Positions 1 through 8,543 of a stretch of 64,000 nucleotides of DNA are shown piece after piece. How positions within the stretch are numbered: the first letter of the stretch is position 1; each line of letters starts with the position of its first letter. The position numbers and the translations under genes were made by a program. The notes below the pieces were generated by a model. It was not told the origin of the DNA, did not search any database, and saw only the letters and a program-made list of their open reading frames with translations. Source of the DNA: DATAPD01 sp036265385 (GTDB taxonomy: Bacteria; Acidobacteriota; Terriglobia; Terriglobales; Acidobacteriaceae); assembly GCA_036265385.1 (NCBI GenBank), contig DATAPD010000059.1, forward strand, positions 62,001 to 126,000. Reading direction: 5' to 3'.

Positions 1-35
1 AGGTTCGAAGTTTTGAGTATCAAAATCGTTCAAAA

Positions 36-89
36 CCGCGAGTTTCGAGTTTCAGGTCTCCAGTGCGAACTCGAGCTCGCGGACTTTTT
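36..89 (+). terminator. Candidate Rho-independent terminator of a gene left of the window
   Basis: Bases 36-42 pair with 76-82 and 46-51 pair with 68-73, forming an interrupted GC-rich hairpin. Five T follow at 85-89. No open gene precedes it inside the window, so it probably ends a plus-strand gene upstream. This was read by eye without a folding calculation. The rest of 1-461 shows no convincing gene. Confidence 0.45.
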
Positions 90-461
90 AGGGTCCTTCG
101 ATGCGGTCCAGAAAACTGGACGCCTGGCCTTCCGTTCTTGTGGGAACTTGAAGGTGCAACAGCGCGATCCTCGCTCCACTCAAAGACCGTTGTTCGTTGC
201 TAGTCCGTGATTGTCAGTCTCAGATCTCTACGGTTGCAGGCTTGCACTGCGAAGCCCATGGTCCAAAACCGGGCACTCGAAAGCCGCGCCAGTCCGGCGA
301 TTTGCCGCGAGGAGTGCGCAAAGATGTGCACCTCGGTTACAGGTTCTCCTTTATTGACAGGTGCTCCGCGTGATTCCAAACTACAAGAGGAGTTGCAGCT
401 GAATGCCAGATGCGCCCGTCTGGCAAGGAAGTTCGCTGAAAGTGCGGCCGAAGGAGCAGGC

Positions 462-1103
462 ATGAAGCGAGCGTTTTCGTTGGTCGTTATCTTTGTTGTA
501 GCGGTGACAGCATGGAGTGCGGCTGACAGTTTCGGTCCGGTGACGATTCGAAACGTGAACATCCTCATCCTGCCGAACGATGGCAGTGGCGAGAACGTTG
601 GATTCAACCTGCAGGCGCCCGGCACAAAAGTGTTGGGAACTGCTGGAACGGATTGCTTCGATTGGTGTGGAGAAGATCGATTCAATCTGCTGCCAGGCAG
701 CACGCTCTTTCCCAGCAGCGGTCTGACCTTCGATTTTTTCAGCAGCGTGACGGTGCATGGACAGACGTTCGACCGGGATTTGGTGAGCATTTTCTCGTCA
801 TCGCTGTCGGCGTCGAGTTTTGTTTTTCCGACGAATGGGAAGTCGTTCACGATAAAAGTGCCGGCGTCGATTGATCCGCTGACGATGACTTTGCCCGACG
901 GGAGCACGGTGGTGTTGAATGTCCCGAGTGGGACGCTCAGTTTGAGCTTCAGTTTCGTGCCGGGATTTGACGACATCCCGGACCATTATGCTTTTGATGA
1001 AGGACATTACATGGTGTCCGCGGTGCCGGAGCCGGGTACCCTGGCGCTGCTCGGAACAGGCCTGGTGGGACTCGCGATGTTGAAGCGGCGTCTGAGTCGC
1101 TGA
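462..1103 (+). CDS. PEP-CTERM sorting domain protein (secreted)
   Basis: A 213-residue protein beginning with a signal peptide (MKRAFSLVVIFVVAVTAWSA). Its middle part is Ser/Thr/Gly-rich and beta-strand-like, with no domain I recognise. The C terminus is a classic PEP-CTERM tripartite tail: VPEPGT, a hydrophobic helix (LALLGTGLVGLAML), then basic KRRLSR. By family knowledge, exosortase cleaves such tails and the protein is delivered to the cell surface. The frame stays open upstream to 207, but the ATG at 462 is chosen because it follows an AAGGAG-type site at 450-456 and starts the signal peptide. A strong terminator lies 45 bases downstream, so the gene is probably monocistronic. No exosortase is present in the window. 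Confidence 0.85.
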   Translation: MKRAFSLVVIFVVAVTAWSAADSFGPVTIRNVNILILPNDGSGENVGFNLQAPGTKVLGTAGTDCFDWCGEDRFNLLPGSTLFPSSGLTFDFFSSVTVHGQTFDRDLVSIFSSSLSASSFVFPTNGKSFTIKVPASIDPLTMTLPDGSTVVLNVPSGTLSLSFSFVPGFDDIPDHYAFDEGHYMVSAVPEPGTLALLGTGLVGLAMLKRRLSR

Positions 1104-1147
1104 GCTGACTCGATTCGGTCAGCTGAGAAAATTTAAGAGCATGGCAA

Positions 1148-1177
1148 AGGGCGCGGAAACCGCGCCCTCTTTTTTTG
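1148..1177 (+). terminator. Rho-independent terminator after the PEP-CTERM gene
   Basis: A perfect 9-bp stem (AGGGCGCGG, 1148-1156, pairing with CCGCGCCCT, 1160-1168) closes a three-base AAA loop. A T-rich tract follows at 1170-1177. It ends the plus-strand PEP-CTERM transcript. The minus-strand side lacks a T run, so it would terminate the convergent VOC gene less well. Confidence 0.85.
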
Positions 1178-1191
1178 TTTATGTTCGCGGA

Positions 1192-1692
1192 TCAGGCTGT
1201 TTTCTTCTGTGCGCGTTTGGCCATCTGTCCGAAGAAATCCTGCGACCGCTTCTCGAGTTCCTGCGGCGATACATCCTCTTTGTGGGTCGCCAAACCCCAC
1301 ATTTGACCGAATGGATCGGTAATGGTTCCGTACCGATCGCCCCAGAACATATCCGTCACGGGCATGGTTGCGCTCGCACCGGAGTCAACCGCTCGTTTGA
1401 ACGACGTGTCGACATCTTCGACGTAGAGGTTCAGGACTCCGGTCACACCGCCGAGCGTCTGCGGCGCACGAGTCTTGCCCATTTCAGGGAACTCGTCGGA
1501 CAGGAAGATGATGGAATCGCCGATCTGCAGTTCCGCATGCATGACGCGCCCGTCAGGTGTTTTCATGCGGACGAGTTCCTTCGCGCCGAGTGCCTTCTTG
1601 TAGAACTCGATGGCATCAGCAGCATTGCGCACGCACAGGCTGGGAGTGACCGTGTGGAATCCTTTGGGAATAGGGTTAACGGTAGCTGGCAT
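1192..1692 (-). CDS. VOC-fold (glyoxalase/PhnB-like) protein
   Basis: 166 residues of vicinal-oxygen-chelate fold: two beta-alpha-beta-beta-beta units, with AADAIEFYKKALGAKELVRM in the first and LNLYVEDVDTSFKRAVDSGA in the second. The typical ending WGDRYGTITDPFGQMWGLATH resembles the PhnB/3-demethylubiquinone-methyltransferase-like subgroup. Such proteins are cytoplasmic metal-dependent enzymes or resistance-type binders; the substrate cannot be read from the sequence. The ATG at 1692 is preferred over upstream in-frame starts because GGAAGGAG lies about 10 bases before it and the fold begins right after. It converges on the PEP-CTERM gene. The 336 bases between this gene and the next one at 2029 show no gene that I can support. 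Confidence 0.85.
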   Translation of the reverse strand: MPATVNPIPKGFHTVTPSLCVRNAADAIEFYKKALGAKELVRMKTPDGRVMHAELQIGDSIIFLSDEFPEMGKTRAPQTLGGVTGVLNLYVEDVDTSFKRAVDSGASATMPVTDMFWGDRYGTITDPFGQMWGLATHKEDVSPQELEKRSQDFFGQMAKRAQKKTA

Positions 1693-2028
1693 AAAGAATG
1701 ATCTCCTTCCTGATTGAGACGGCGGCGTTACGAATATTCTATGGAAGGGAGCGGCGGCGAATGATCGCGATTGAGAAGATTCTTGTGGAAAAGGTGGGTG
1801 CCGCAGGCAACGTTTGTATATTGATTGCTCTCCAACTTTGTACAGCCTAAAAATGAATGCCTGCTGCTTACGAGCATCGTTGCCGGTAACCGCTGAGTAC
1901 ACAGTCCCTTAGCCGTTCTCGCGCAATGAAGGCGCAGTCTGGTAAGCTACATACAAAGATTTCTGCGAGTTTTCTGATCGGAAATAGGCGACGCCCGGTC
2001 GTTGGGCGAGGGCAAATCTGCGCTGCAG

Positions 2029-3192
2029 ATGACGCAACAAGCTGCAAGACTATTAGAGGCCGTAGCGCTTCTCGGAACGGTCGCGTGCCTTGTTTACTAC
2101 GGCATTTGTCTATGGAGCGCTCTCCGCTTTTTGCGCGAGCGGCGCAAAGCAGAGGGGGCAAGTCATTCCTTTCTGCCGCCCGTCAGCATACTGAAACCGT
2201 TGAAGGGGATGGATCCCGAAATCGAGCAAAGCCTGCGCAGCCACTGCGTGCAGGATTATCCGGCGTACGAAATTGTATTTGGGGTGAGCGATCCGGGGGA
2301 TTCGGCAGTCGCGCTCGTCCGACAGCTGCAGAGAGAATTTCCGAACTGCCCGATTCAGTTAGTGGTCTGCGAGCGGACTCTTGGCACCAATATCAAGGTC
2401 AGTAATCTCGCGCAGATGGTTCGGGGCTGCCGCCACGAATATCTAGTGCTGAATGACAGCGACATTCGGGTGGAAGCGGATTACCTGCGGCGCGTCGTTG
2501 CGCCGCTGGCGAACGCAAACGTTGGAATGGTGACGTGCCTGTATCGGGGTGTTCCGGAGCGAACACTAGGATCGAGACTGGAGTCGTTGGGGATCAGTTC
2601 TGATTTCACTGCAGCCGTGCTGACGGCGCGTCAATTGGAAGGCGGTGTGCATTTCGGACTTGGCTCGACGCTTGCTTTCCGGCGCGCAGATTTGGATGCG
2701 ATGGGCGGCTTCGAGTCAGTGGTCGAATATCTCGCGGATGATTATGAACTCGCGCATCGAATGAGAAAGCTTGGGCGAGAGGTAGTGCTGTCCGAAGTTG
2801 TGGTCGACACGTTCTTGCCGCGATATTCGTGGAAGGCGTTTTACGACCATCAACTACGCTGGGCGCGGAGCGTTCGCGATTCACGCAGATGGGGCTACAT
2901 CGGTGTGGTGCTGACGTTTGGTTTGCCTTGGGCATTGCTCGCGCTGTGGAGCATGCACGGTGCGACGTGGGGATGGATTTTGCTCGGAGTGACCGTACTT
3001 GTTCGACTTCTGGTTGCCTTTGTCGCGGGAATATTGGTGCTCGGAGATAGCAATCTCCTTCGATTGGCATGGCTTATCCCGTTGCGTGACATTGTGGCTC
3101 TTTCGGTGTGGGCGGCCAGTTTTGCTGGTCATACGGTTACCTGGCGAGGGGAATACTTTCAGTTGAAGAATGGCCGGTTGGCAAGAATTTAG
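2029..3192 (+). CDS. Glycosyltransferase family 2/21, HpnI/ceramide glucosyltransferase-like
   Basis: A 387-residue membrane glycosyltransferase. An N-terminal membrane helix is followed by a GT-A domain opening with PPVSILKPLKGMDP. The metal-binding DSD lies at residues 143-145, the ADDYEL acidic motif near 236, and the processive-type QLRW near 275. Two or three helices follow at the C terminus. This arrangement matches GT21 ceramide glucosyltransferases and the hopanoid-associated HpnI family, which transfer a sugar from a UDP donor to a lipid. No hopanoid marker genes (hpnH, hpnJ, hpnK, shc) are nearby, so the acceptor is open. A TTG at 2002 is also in frame; ATG 2029 is chosen. A paralogue lies at 4236-5471. 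Confidence 0.85.
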   Translation: MTQQAARLLEAVALLGTVACLVYYGICLWSALRFLRERRKAEGASHSFLPPVSILKPLKGMDPEIEQSLRSHCVQDYPAYEIVFGVSDPGDSAVALVRQLQREFPNCPIQLVVCERTLGTNIKVSNLAQMVRGCRHEYLVLNDSDIRVEADYLRRVVAPLANANVGMVTCLYRGVPERTLGSRLESLGISSDFTAAVLTARQLEGGVHFGLGSTLAFRRADLDAMGGFESVVEYLADDYELAHRMRKLGREVVLSEVVVDTFLPRYSWKAFYDHQLRWARSVRDSRRWGYIGVVLTFGLPWALLALWSMHGATWGWILLGVTVLVRLLVAFVAGILVLGDSNLLRLAWLIPLRDIVALSVWAASFAGHTVTWRGEYFQLKNGRLARI

Positions 3193-3247
3193 CGTCTTAG
3201 TATGTAGAAGGCGGCGCTGGTGTGCCGTTTTAATGAGGATCAAGTAG

Positions 3248-4285
3248 ATGCTTAAAGTATTGGTTACAGGCGGTGCTGGATTCATCGGCAGCCACTTGTG
3301 TGAGGCGTTGCTAAAACGTGGCGACGCCATTTCTGTCCTTGACGATCTTTCGACCGGGCAACTGCAAAACATCGCGCACCTCCAAGACAATCCGCGATTC
3401 CAATTAACGATTGGCTCGATTCTCGATATGCCGCGCCTTGAGCCGCTTGTACGGCGCGCTGACATGGTTTTCCATCTCGCCGCCGTGGTTGGCGTTAAGA
3501 AAATCATCGATGCGCCGGTCGAAACGATCGAGACCAATGTTCTTGGCAGTCATAACGTGCTCGCTTTATCGGCCCGCTTCCGAAAACCGTGCTTTGTTGC
3601 GTCGACCTCAGAGGTTTATGGGAAGAGTTCCAAACATCCTTTTACGGAAGAGGATGACGTCGTTTACGGCCCAACGACGAAGAGCCGCTGGAGTTATGCG
3701 TGCTCGAAAGCCATCGATGAATTTCTAGGGCTTGCCTATCACCAATCGCAAGACCTGCCTGTCATTATTGGCAGATTCTTTAATACGACAGGGCCGCGTC
3801 AGACTGGCCGCTATGGCATGGTGCTGCCACGCTTCGTGCACCAGGCTTTACGCAATGAGCCAATTACTGTGTATGGGACGGGGTTGCAGACGCGTTGCTT
3901 CGCCGATGTTCGCGATGTCGTGCGCGCCGTTCTTACGCTCGTCGACGATAAACGGGCGATCGGACAGGTGTTCAACATTGGCAATCCGGAAGAAGTTTCA
4001 ATTTACGATCTCGCGCGAATGGTAAAGTTGACCGCCGAAAGTTCGTCTGAGATTAAGCTGATTCCTTACGACGAAGCCTATCAGCCGGGTTTCGAAGATA
4101 TGGATCGACGGGTACCAAGCATCGAAAAGATATCGAAGTTAACGGGATTCAAGCCGAAGTTTGGATTGAAGGAAATTGTGAGCCGCGTTATCGATGCCCG
4201 ACGCTCCGAGATCGCGGCGCTCTCGGGTGTTCCTGTTACAGCTGCTCTCCAACCGCACTCTCTGCGGGCCGGTGTTGCGGAGTGA
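3248..4285 (+). CDS. NAD-dependent nucleotide-sugar epimerase/dehydratase (extended SDR)
   Basis: 345 residues with a Rossmann glycine motif TGGAGFIGSH (7-16), the NAD-ribose acid LDDLS (31-35), the STSEVYG strand (119-125) and the catalytic Tyr150-x3-Lys154 (YACSK). The overall form is that of UDP-glucose 4-epimerase or UDP-glucuronate decarboxylase/epimerase enzymes. The exact product (UDP-Gal, UDP-xylose, UDP-GalA) cannot be settled by eye. It lies 55 bases after the first HpnI-like transferase on the same strand and probably supplies its sugar donor. The last 50 bases overlap the 3' end of the convergent glycosyltransferase gene. The C-terminal tail after residue 320 is poorly conserved in character. 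Confidence 0.85.
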   Translation: MLKVLVTGGAGFIGSHLCEALLKRGDAISVLDDLSTGQLQNIAHLQDNPRFQLTIGSILDMPRLEPLVRRADMVFHLAAVVGVKKIIDAPVETIETNVLGSHNVLALSARFRKPCFVASTSEVYGKSSKHPFTEEDDVVYGPTTKSRWSYACSKAIDEFLGLAYHQSQDLPVIIGRFFNTTGPRQTGRYGMVLPRFVHQALRNEPITVYGTGLQTRCFADVRDVVRAVLTLVDDKRAIGQVFNIGNPEEVSIYDLARMVKLTAESSSEIKLIPYDEAYQPGFEDMDRRVPSIEKISKLTGFKPKFGLKEIVSRVIDARRSEIAALSGVPVTAALQPHSLRAGVAE

Positions 4286-5471
4286 TGCGGCCACCGCGCC
4301 CGAACTTATACAATTCGCCGCGCCAATGAAACTGGCGACTGGTGAAGCTTCCAGCCCAGGTCAAGAAACCGAGCAAATCCCTTACCGGATAAAGCCAGCA
4401 ATACTTCACGGCTTGCGGATCTCGCAGGATAAGACCTCCGACCATGACGCTCTGCAGCACGCGATTGAAGAAAGTGGCGGCAAATACACTGACCCCAAGC
4501 AGCGGAATTCCGATCGCAAATCCCGCCCACAGGCCAAGTAAACCGAACGGCATTGCGTAGGTCAGACCTGTGCCGATATGCCCGAGAGGACGCGAATATC
4601 TCGTGCTTTTCATCCAGCGCAGTTGATCGCCGAGACTGTCTTTCCACGAGCGTGGCATTAATACGTGGCCTATGCCGGGCTGCGATAACTCCACGACGTA
4701 GCCGGCTTTCCAGACCTCGTTCCCCAAAACAAAATCGTCAGAATAGAAATCCGCGGTAGCAGCGATGCCGCCTATCTTTTCCAGAGCATCTTTGCGCACA
4801 GCCATGACGGCGCCCAACGCGAAACGCATGCCTTCCATCATGTCAGCTACGAGGACGCCTGAGGGCAGCTCGACGGACATGCCTAATGCTTCCAGGAGTG
4901 ACCACAAATCCCCCGCAGGTATGCCGCGATAGAGACAAGTCACTAATCCAGTCTTCGGATTGAGGAGTGGAGGAATAACACGGCGCAGGAAATCGGGTTC
5001 GACGACGACGTCGCTGTCGGTTATCACGAAAAATGAGTTGTCCGATTCGCGAACCATCTTGTCGAGTGAGAACACTTTGGCATTCGGCCAGCTCGGTGGA
5101 CCCGAAAGAACGACTCGGCTCACGACATTCGGATACTTCTCACGCACTTTTTGTGCGACCTGCAGAGCGCCATTGTGCACATCGCGAGCACCGATCAAGA
5201 TTTCGAAGTTGGGATAGTCCTGTTTGAAAAAACTCTCCAGATTTTCGAAGAGTCTTGGCTCCATTCCATGAACAGGCTTGAGGAGCGTGACACCCGGCAG
5301 GGAAGAATCATCTGAGACAGTCTTTGCGGAAACTGTTCGCCTTTGATACCGGACTGCCGCAACAACGACAAGACCCAAAAATACAGTCGAACTGGCAGTA
5401 CCGATTAAAGCGATCACAAGGGCGATGGTCGCTAACCAGTTGTGCGTCACGATTGAGAGCAATGGCAGCAT
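4236..5471 (-). CDS. Second HpnI-like glycosyltransferase (GT2/21)
   Basis: 411 residues, a clear paralogue of 2029-3192 with the same order of parts: an N-terminal helix (LATIALVIALIGTASSTVFLGLVVV), LPGVTLLKPVHGMEP, the DSD metal motif at 152-154, a YSDDF acidic motif, QLRWMKS and C-terminal helices. It is predicted to use a UDP-sugar on a membrane lipid. It is transcribed in the same direction as the GT-C gene behind it (5510-7366) and converges on the epimerase with a 50-base coding overlap. Having two copies either side of one epimerase suggests two sugar additions, or two donor or acceptor specificities. The ATG at 5471 has only a weak ribosome site. Confidence 0.85.
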   Translation of the reverse strand: MLPLLSIVTHNWLATIALVIALIGTASSTVFLGLVVVAAVRYQRRTVSAKTVSDDSSLPGVTLLKPVHGMEPRLFENLESFFKQDYPNFEILIGARDVHNGALQVAQKVREKYPNVVSRVVLSGPPSWPNAKVFSLDKMVRESDNSFFVITDSDVVVEPDFLRRVIPPLLNPKTGLVTCLYRGIPAGDLWSLLEALGMSVELPSGVLVADMMEGMRFALGAVMAVRKDALEKIGGIAATADFYSDDFVLGNEVWKAGYVVELSQPGIGHVLMPRSWKDSLGDQLRWMKSTRYSRPLGHIGTGLTYAMPFGLLGLWAGFAIGIPLLGVSVFAATFFNRVLQSVMVGGLILRDPQAVKYCWLYPVRDLLGFLTWAGSFTSRQFHWRGELYKFGRGGRITPQHRPAESAVGEQL

Positions 5472-5509
5472 CCGAGTTCAAGCTTACCGAGGACAATGTC
5501 CAGCAACGG

Positions 5510-7366
5510 TCAAAGCCGGTTCGTGAGGATGAATTTCCCCCCCGACTTCGCCAAGACAGAGTATTGCAAGCCTTCAAGTTCTTTCGGACGTAGTTTGTCG
5601 GTCCAGAGGAAGACGCGTTGAGATCCCTTCCATAGTGCAGCCAAAGATTCCGGTGTTTCGAAGACTCGTGGTGCGTCCGGAAACTTAGAGCCGTACCACA
5701 GATTTCCACCAGGAGTGTGCAAAACACGTACGGGAACTCCCGTGTAGAAATTCAGCGTGGATGCATTCTCATATTCGCCATCAATCACGATGGTGTCTCC
5801 CGGGGCGTGTACCCCCTGGATCGCATCCGCCAAGGTCTTCGATGAGAGGATTGGCGAAAACGTTGCGAAGGCCGAATGCACGCACGTCAGAATGATCACC
5901 ATCATCAGCGCGAGTGCCAGGTTGCCAGCGGCGGCTCGCCCTCGTTTGCGGAAGTGCCAGTTCAACGCAGTGCCGAAAAGGAATGCGAACGAAAATCCGA
6001 AAAGAGGAAGTCGAAATGCGCCCATTGCTTGCGGAGTCAAATCGAGAAAATGACCAAACGAGAGCGCATAGTCTTCAGGATTTTTCTTAAGGAGATCGGA
6101 AAGTTCGACCCCTGGAGCAGGTGTTTTGGCATACGCGAGCAGTGCCCCGCCGATCGCAGAGATAACGACTCCGATCGCAAGCAAAACCATCGATGAAATT
6201 CTGCCAGCTCGTCGTTCTGCGCTGTCAGTGCGCGAAAGCGTCTCCCGCTCCATCCATCCCCCAGCTAATAACGCCAGCCCAGGCAAGCTGGGAATCGTGT
6301 AGTACTCCTGCCTGGTTGAGAAGCTGAAGAACACGACAATGATCAAAGCCCAAAGGAGAAAAATCAGATTCGCGCTTTGACGCCGATTCAAGTTCTTACG
6401 CCATTCCCGCCAGCGTAAAGGGGCTTCCTTGATTGCCTGGGGTAAGAATGCGCTCCACGGAATCATCCAGACAACCAACAACACCCAGAAGAGCACGAAT
6501 GGCACGGTGTCGTAGTCTCGCGGCACGCGCTTATTCAGATATCGGAGGAAGTGCTCGTTCACGAAATAAAACCACAGAAACCCGCGGACATCTCCCTGCG
6601 TAGGAGTTCGCAGTGCGGCGAGGATATGCCACGGCGCAGCGATCAGAAAAAACACTATGGTGCTGGAAAGCAGATGAAGCTTGAGTATGTGGCGCAGTCG
6701 CCCGGTCGCCAGGAGGTAGATACCGACAACTCCGAAAGGGAACACCAACCCGATCAACCCTTTCGTGAGGACATTCAAGGCGCACGTTGCAGCGAATCCC
6801 CAGCATACCCAATGTGAAGGCCGTTCCTGCTCCAGCGACTTCAAGAAAAAGAAAAATCCCAACGCAAGCCAGAGAGCGACGAGCACTTCTGGAATCAAAA
6901 AACGCGTAAACAAATAAGGTCCAATAGATGTTCCGAGCGCAAGGGCCGAATACAAGCCTCCCAGTTCGCTGAATGCGAAACGACCTAATTCATACGTGAC
7001 GAGCAGCATTGCCAGCACACCTAGCATCAGAGGAAAGCGCGTGGCCCAGTCGCTGACGCCGAAGATTTTGTAACTGGCTGCTACGCTCCAGTACATGAAT
7101 GGTGCTTTCTCCAGATAGCGGATGCCGTTGGCGTGCAGTGTGACCCAGTCGTGACTCAGCACCATTTCCCGCGCTGCTTCGGCGTGCACGGTATCTGCAT
7201 CATCGAGCAGCGGTGGAGTGAACATGCTTGTAACGTAGATCACCAGCCAGAACAACAGAATGACTGCGATCGATCGAGTTTTGCTGTTGCTGGCAGCGAT
7301 TCCCAGGGTTGCGTCAACTGGTTCGGAGTGGAGGAGATGCGCCTCAGGCGCTGCGGCGGGATTCAT
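5510..7366 (-). CDS. ArnT/PMT-type GT-C membrane glycosyltransferase
   Basis: 618 residues with about twelve hydrophobic helices. The first external loop after helix 1 carries the GT-C acidic signature PPLLDDADTVHAEAAREM, followed by GIRYLEKAPFMYWSVA, as in ArnT-like glycosyltransferases and mannosyltransferases (GT83/GT39). These take a sugar from a polyprenyl-phosphate donor on the periplasmic side and attach it to a lipid or protein. The C-terminal 130 residues form a soluble periplasmic domain. The upstream TTG at 7405 is in frame, but the ATG at 7366 (MNPAAAPEAH) is preferred. The gene diverges from galE and lies 38 bases before the second HpnI-like gene, so the two are probably cotranscribed. 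Confidence 0.85.
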   Translation of the reverse strand: MNPAAAPEAHLLHSEPVDATLGIAASNSKTRSIAVILLFWLVIYVTSMFTPPLLDDADTVHAEAAREMVLSHDWVTLHANGIRYLEKAPFMYWSVAASYKIFGVSDWATRFPLMLGVLAMLLVTYELGRFAFSELGGLYSALALGTSIGPYLFTRFLIPEVLVALWLALGFFFFLKSLEQERPSHWVCWGFAATCALNVLTKGLIGLVFPFGVVGIYLLATGRLRHILKLHLLSSTIVFFLIAAPWHILAALRTPTQGDVRGFLWFYFVNEHFLRYLNKRVPRDYDTVPFVLFWVLLVVWMIPWSAFLPQAIKEAPLRWREWRKNLNRRQSANLIFLLWALIIVVFFSFSTRQEYYTIPSLPGLALLAGGWMERETLSRTDSAERRAGRISSMVLLAIGVVISAIGGALLAYAKTPAPGVELSDLLKKNPEDYALSFGHFLDLTPQAMGAFRLPLFGFSFAFLFGTALNWHFRKRGRAAAGNLALALMMVIILTCVHSAFATFSPILSSKTLADAIQGVHAPGDTIVIDGEYENASTLNFYTGVPVRVLHTPGGNLWYGSKFPDAPRVFETPESLAALWKGSQRVFLWTDKLRPKELEGLQYSVLAKSGGKFILTNRL

Positions 7367-7447
7367 TCGGCAATAGCCTATTATAGCGTTTGAGCATGTG
7401 AGCAATTAGGATTACAGCGCCTCAGAGTTAATTCCTGTGAGGTTTTC

Positions 7448-8413
7448 ATGCGAGTGCTGGTTACTGGAGGATCGGGTTATATCGGCAGTCATGCGGCGCG
7501 GATATTGCGTTCCCAGGGCCACGACATTTTGATCTACGACAATCTCTCGACCGGACATCGTTGCTTGGCAAAAGGCTTCGAGATGGTCGAGGCCGACCTC
7601 CATGACCGGGAAACTTTGCTAAGCGCGTTGAAGCGGGTCGATGCTGTCATGCATTTTGCAGCTCATGCTTACGTTGGAGAATCGGTCGAGAACCCCAGAA
7701 AATACTTTCGCAACAACGTGGAAGGCGGACTGGCGCTGCTCAATGCATGCATCGATAGCGGGGTCCGTCAGATTGTTTTCTCTTCTACCTGCGCTGTCTA
7801 CGGAATCCCCGATTCTGTTCCGATCTCGGAAGATTTTCCTCGGCGACCGGCAAATCCATATGGCGTCACGAAACTCATTTTTGAATATGCGCTCGAATCT
7901 TATGCGCAGGCTTACGGACTGCGGTTCGCGTCACTCCGTTACTTCAATGCAGCGGGAGCGGATGAATCCGGCGAGATCGGTGAAATGCACGAGCCTGAGA
8001 CCCATTTGATCCCATGTGCGCTGCAAGCCGCGGCGGGAACTCGCGATGCGCTCGAGGTATTCGGGACCGACTATCCGACTCCCGACGGAACTTGCATTCG
8101 CGACTATATTCACGTCTCCGATCTCGCAGACGCACACGTGCGAGCGCTCGACTACCTTGCCCGCGAAAAAGAGTCACTCTTCGTTAACTTGGGAACCGGT
8201 GCGGGACACTCAATCCGAGAAATCATTCATGAAGTCGAGGCGGTGACAGGTCGTAAACTGTCGACGCGCGTGACGGCTCGGCGACCCGGAGATCCTCCTG
8301 CCCTTGTCGCCAATCCAGCTCGCGCCCAGCAATTGCTGGGATGGAAAGCGACTCGTTCTCTCAACGACATCGTAGCAACAGCCTGGCGGTGGATGCAGCG
8401 CAGCTCGTCTTAA
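7448..8413 (+). CDS. galE: UDP-glucose 4-epimerase
   Basis: 321 residues with all GalE hallmarks: TGGSGYIGSH (6-15) for NAD binding, YDNLSTGH (30-37), FSSTCAVYG (111-119), catalytic Tyr138-x3-Lys142 (YGVTK), RYFNAAGADESGEIGE and a DGTCIRDYIHVSDLADAH segment. It interconverts UDP-glucose and UDP-galactose in the cytosol. Size is usual for the family, though slightly shorter than the E. coli enzyme. The gene diverges from the ArnT-like gene, with about 80 bases between the start codons. It fits the glycosyltransferase neighbourhood as a donor-sugar supplier. Confidence 0.92.
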   Translation: MRVLVTGGSGYIGSHAARILRSQGHDILIYDNLSTGHRCLAKGFEMVEADLHDRETLLSALKRVDAVMHFAAHAYVGESVENPRKYFRNNVEGGLALLNACIDSGVRQIVFSSTCAVYGIPDSVPISEDFPRRPANPYGVTKLIFEYALESYAQAYGLRFASLRYFNAAGADESGEIGEMHEPETHLIPCALQAAAGTRDALEVFGTDYPTPDGTCIRDYIHVSDLADAHVRALDYLAREKESLFVNLGTGAGHSIREIIHEVEAVTGRKLSTRVTARRPGDPPALVANPARAQQLLGWKATRSLNDIVATAWRWMQRSSS

Positions 8414-8425
8414 TCTCGTGTTCCA

Positions 8426-8441
8426 TGTGACCTGCATCACA
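8426..8441. promoter_or_regulatory. Perfect CRP/FNR-family type site (TGTGA-N6-TCACA)
   Basis: The half-sites TGTGA (8426-8430) and TCACA (8437-8441) are exact and separated by six bases. The dyad extends one base pair each way to ATGTGA/TCACAT. It lies just after galE and 102 bases before the start of the TPR gene at 8544. By family knowledge this is the recognition pattern of Crp-type regulators. A second exact copy occurs at 60681-60696. Confidence 0.6.
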
Positions 8442-8543
8442 TCCGCCTGTGACCTTTATTCCTGCCTGAGAACGTGCCTATCCTTACCCTAGAGCTTCGA
8501 AGCTGGGGTGGGTGTCCAGCGTCCGCAAAGGAGTCAGGCCCAC

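Noticed and set aside
13..210. A 65-residue frame at the left edge
   Set aside because: It contains the terminator-like hairpin at 36-89 and shows no protein features.
200..976. A 258-residue minus-strand frame opposite the PEP-CTERM gene
   Set aside because: The plus-strand protein has a signal peptide and PEP-CTERM tail; the opposite frame shows no domain features.
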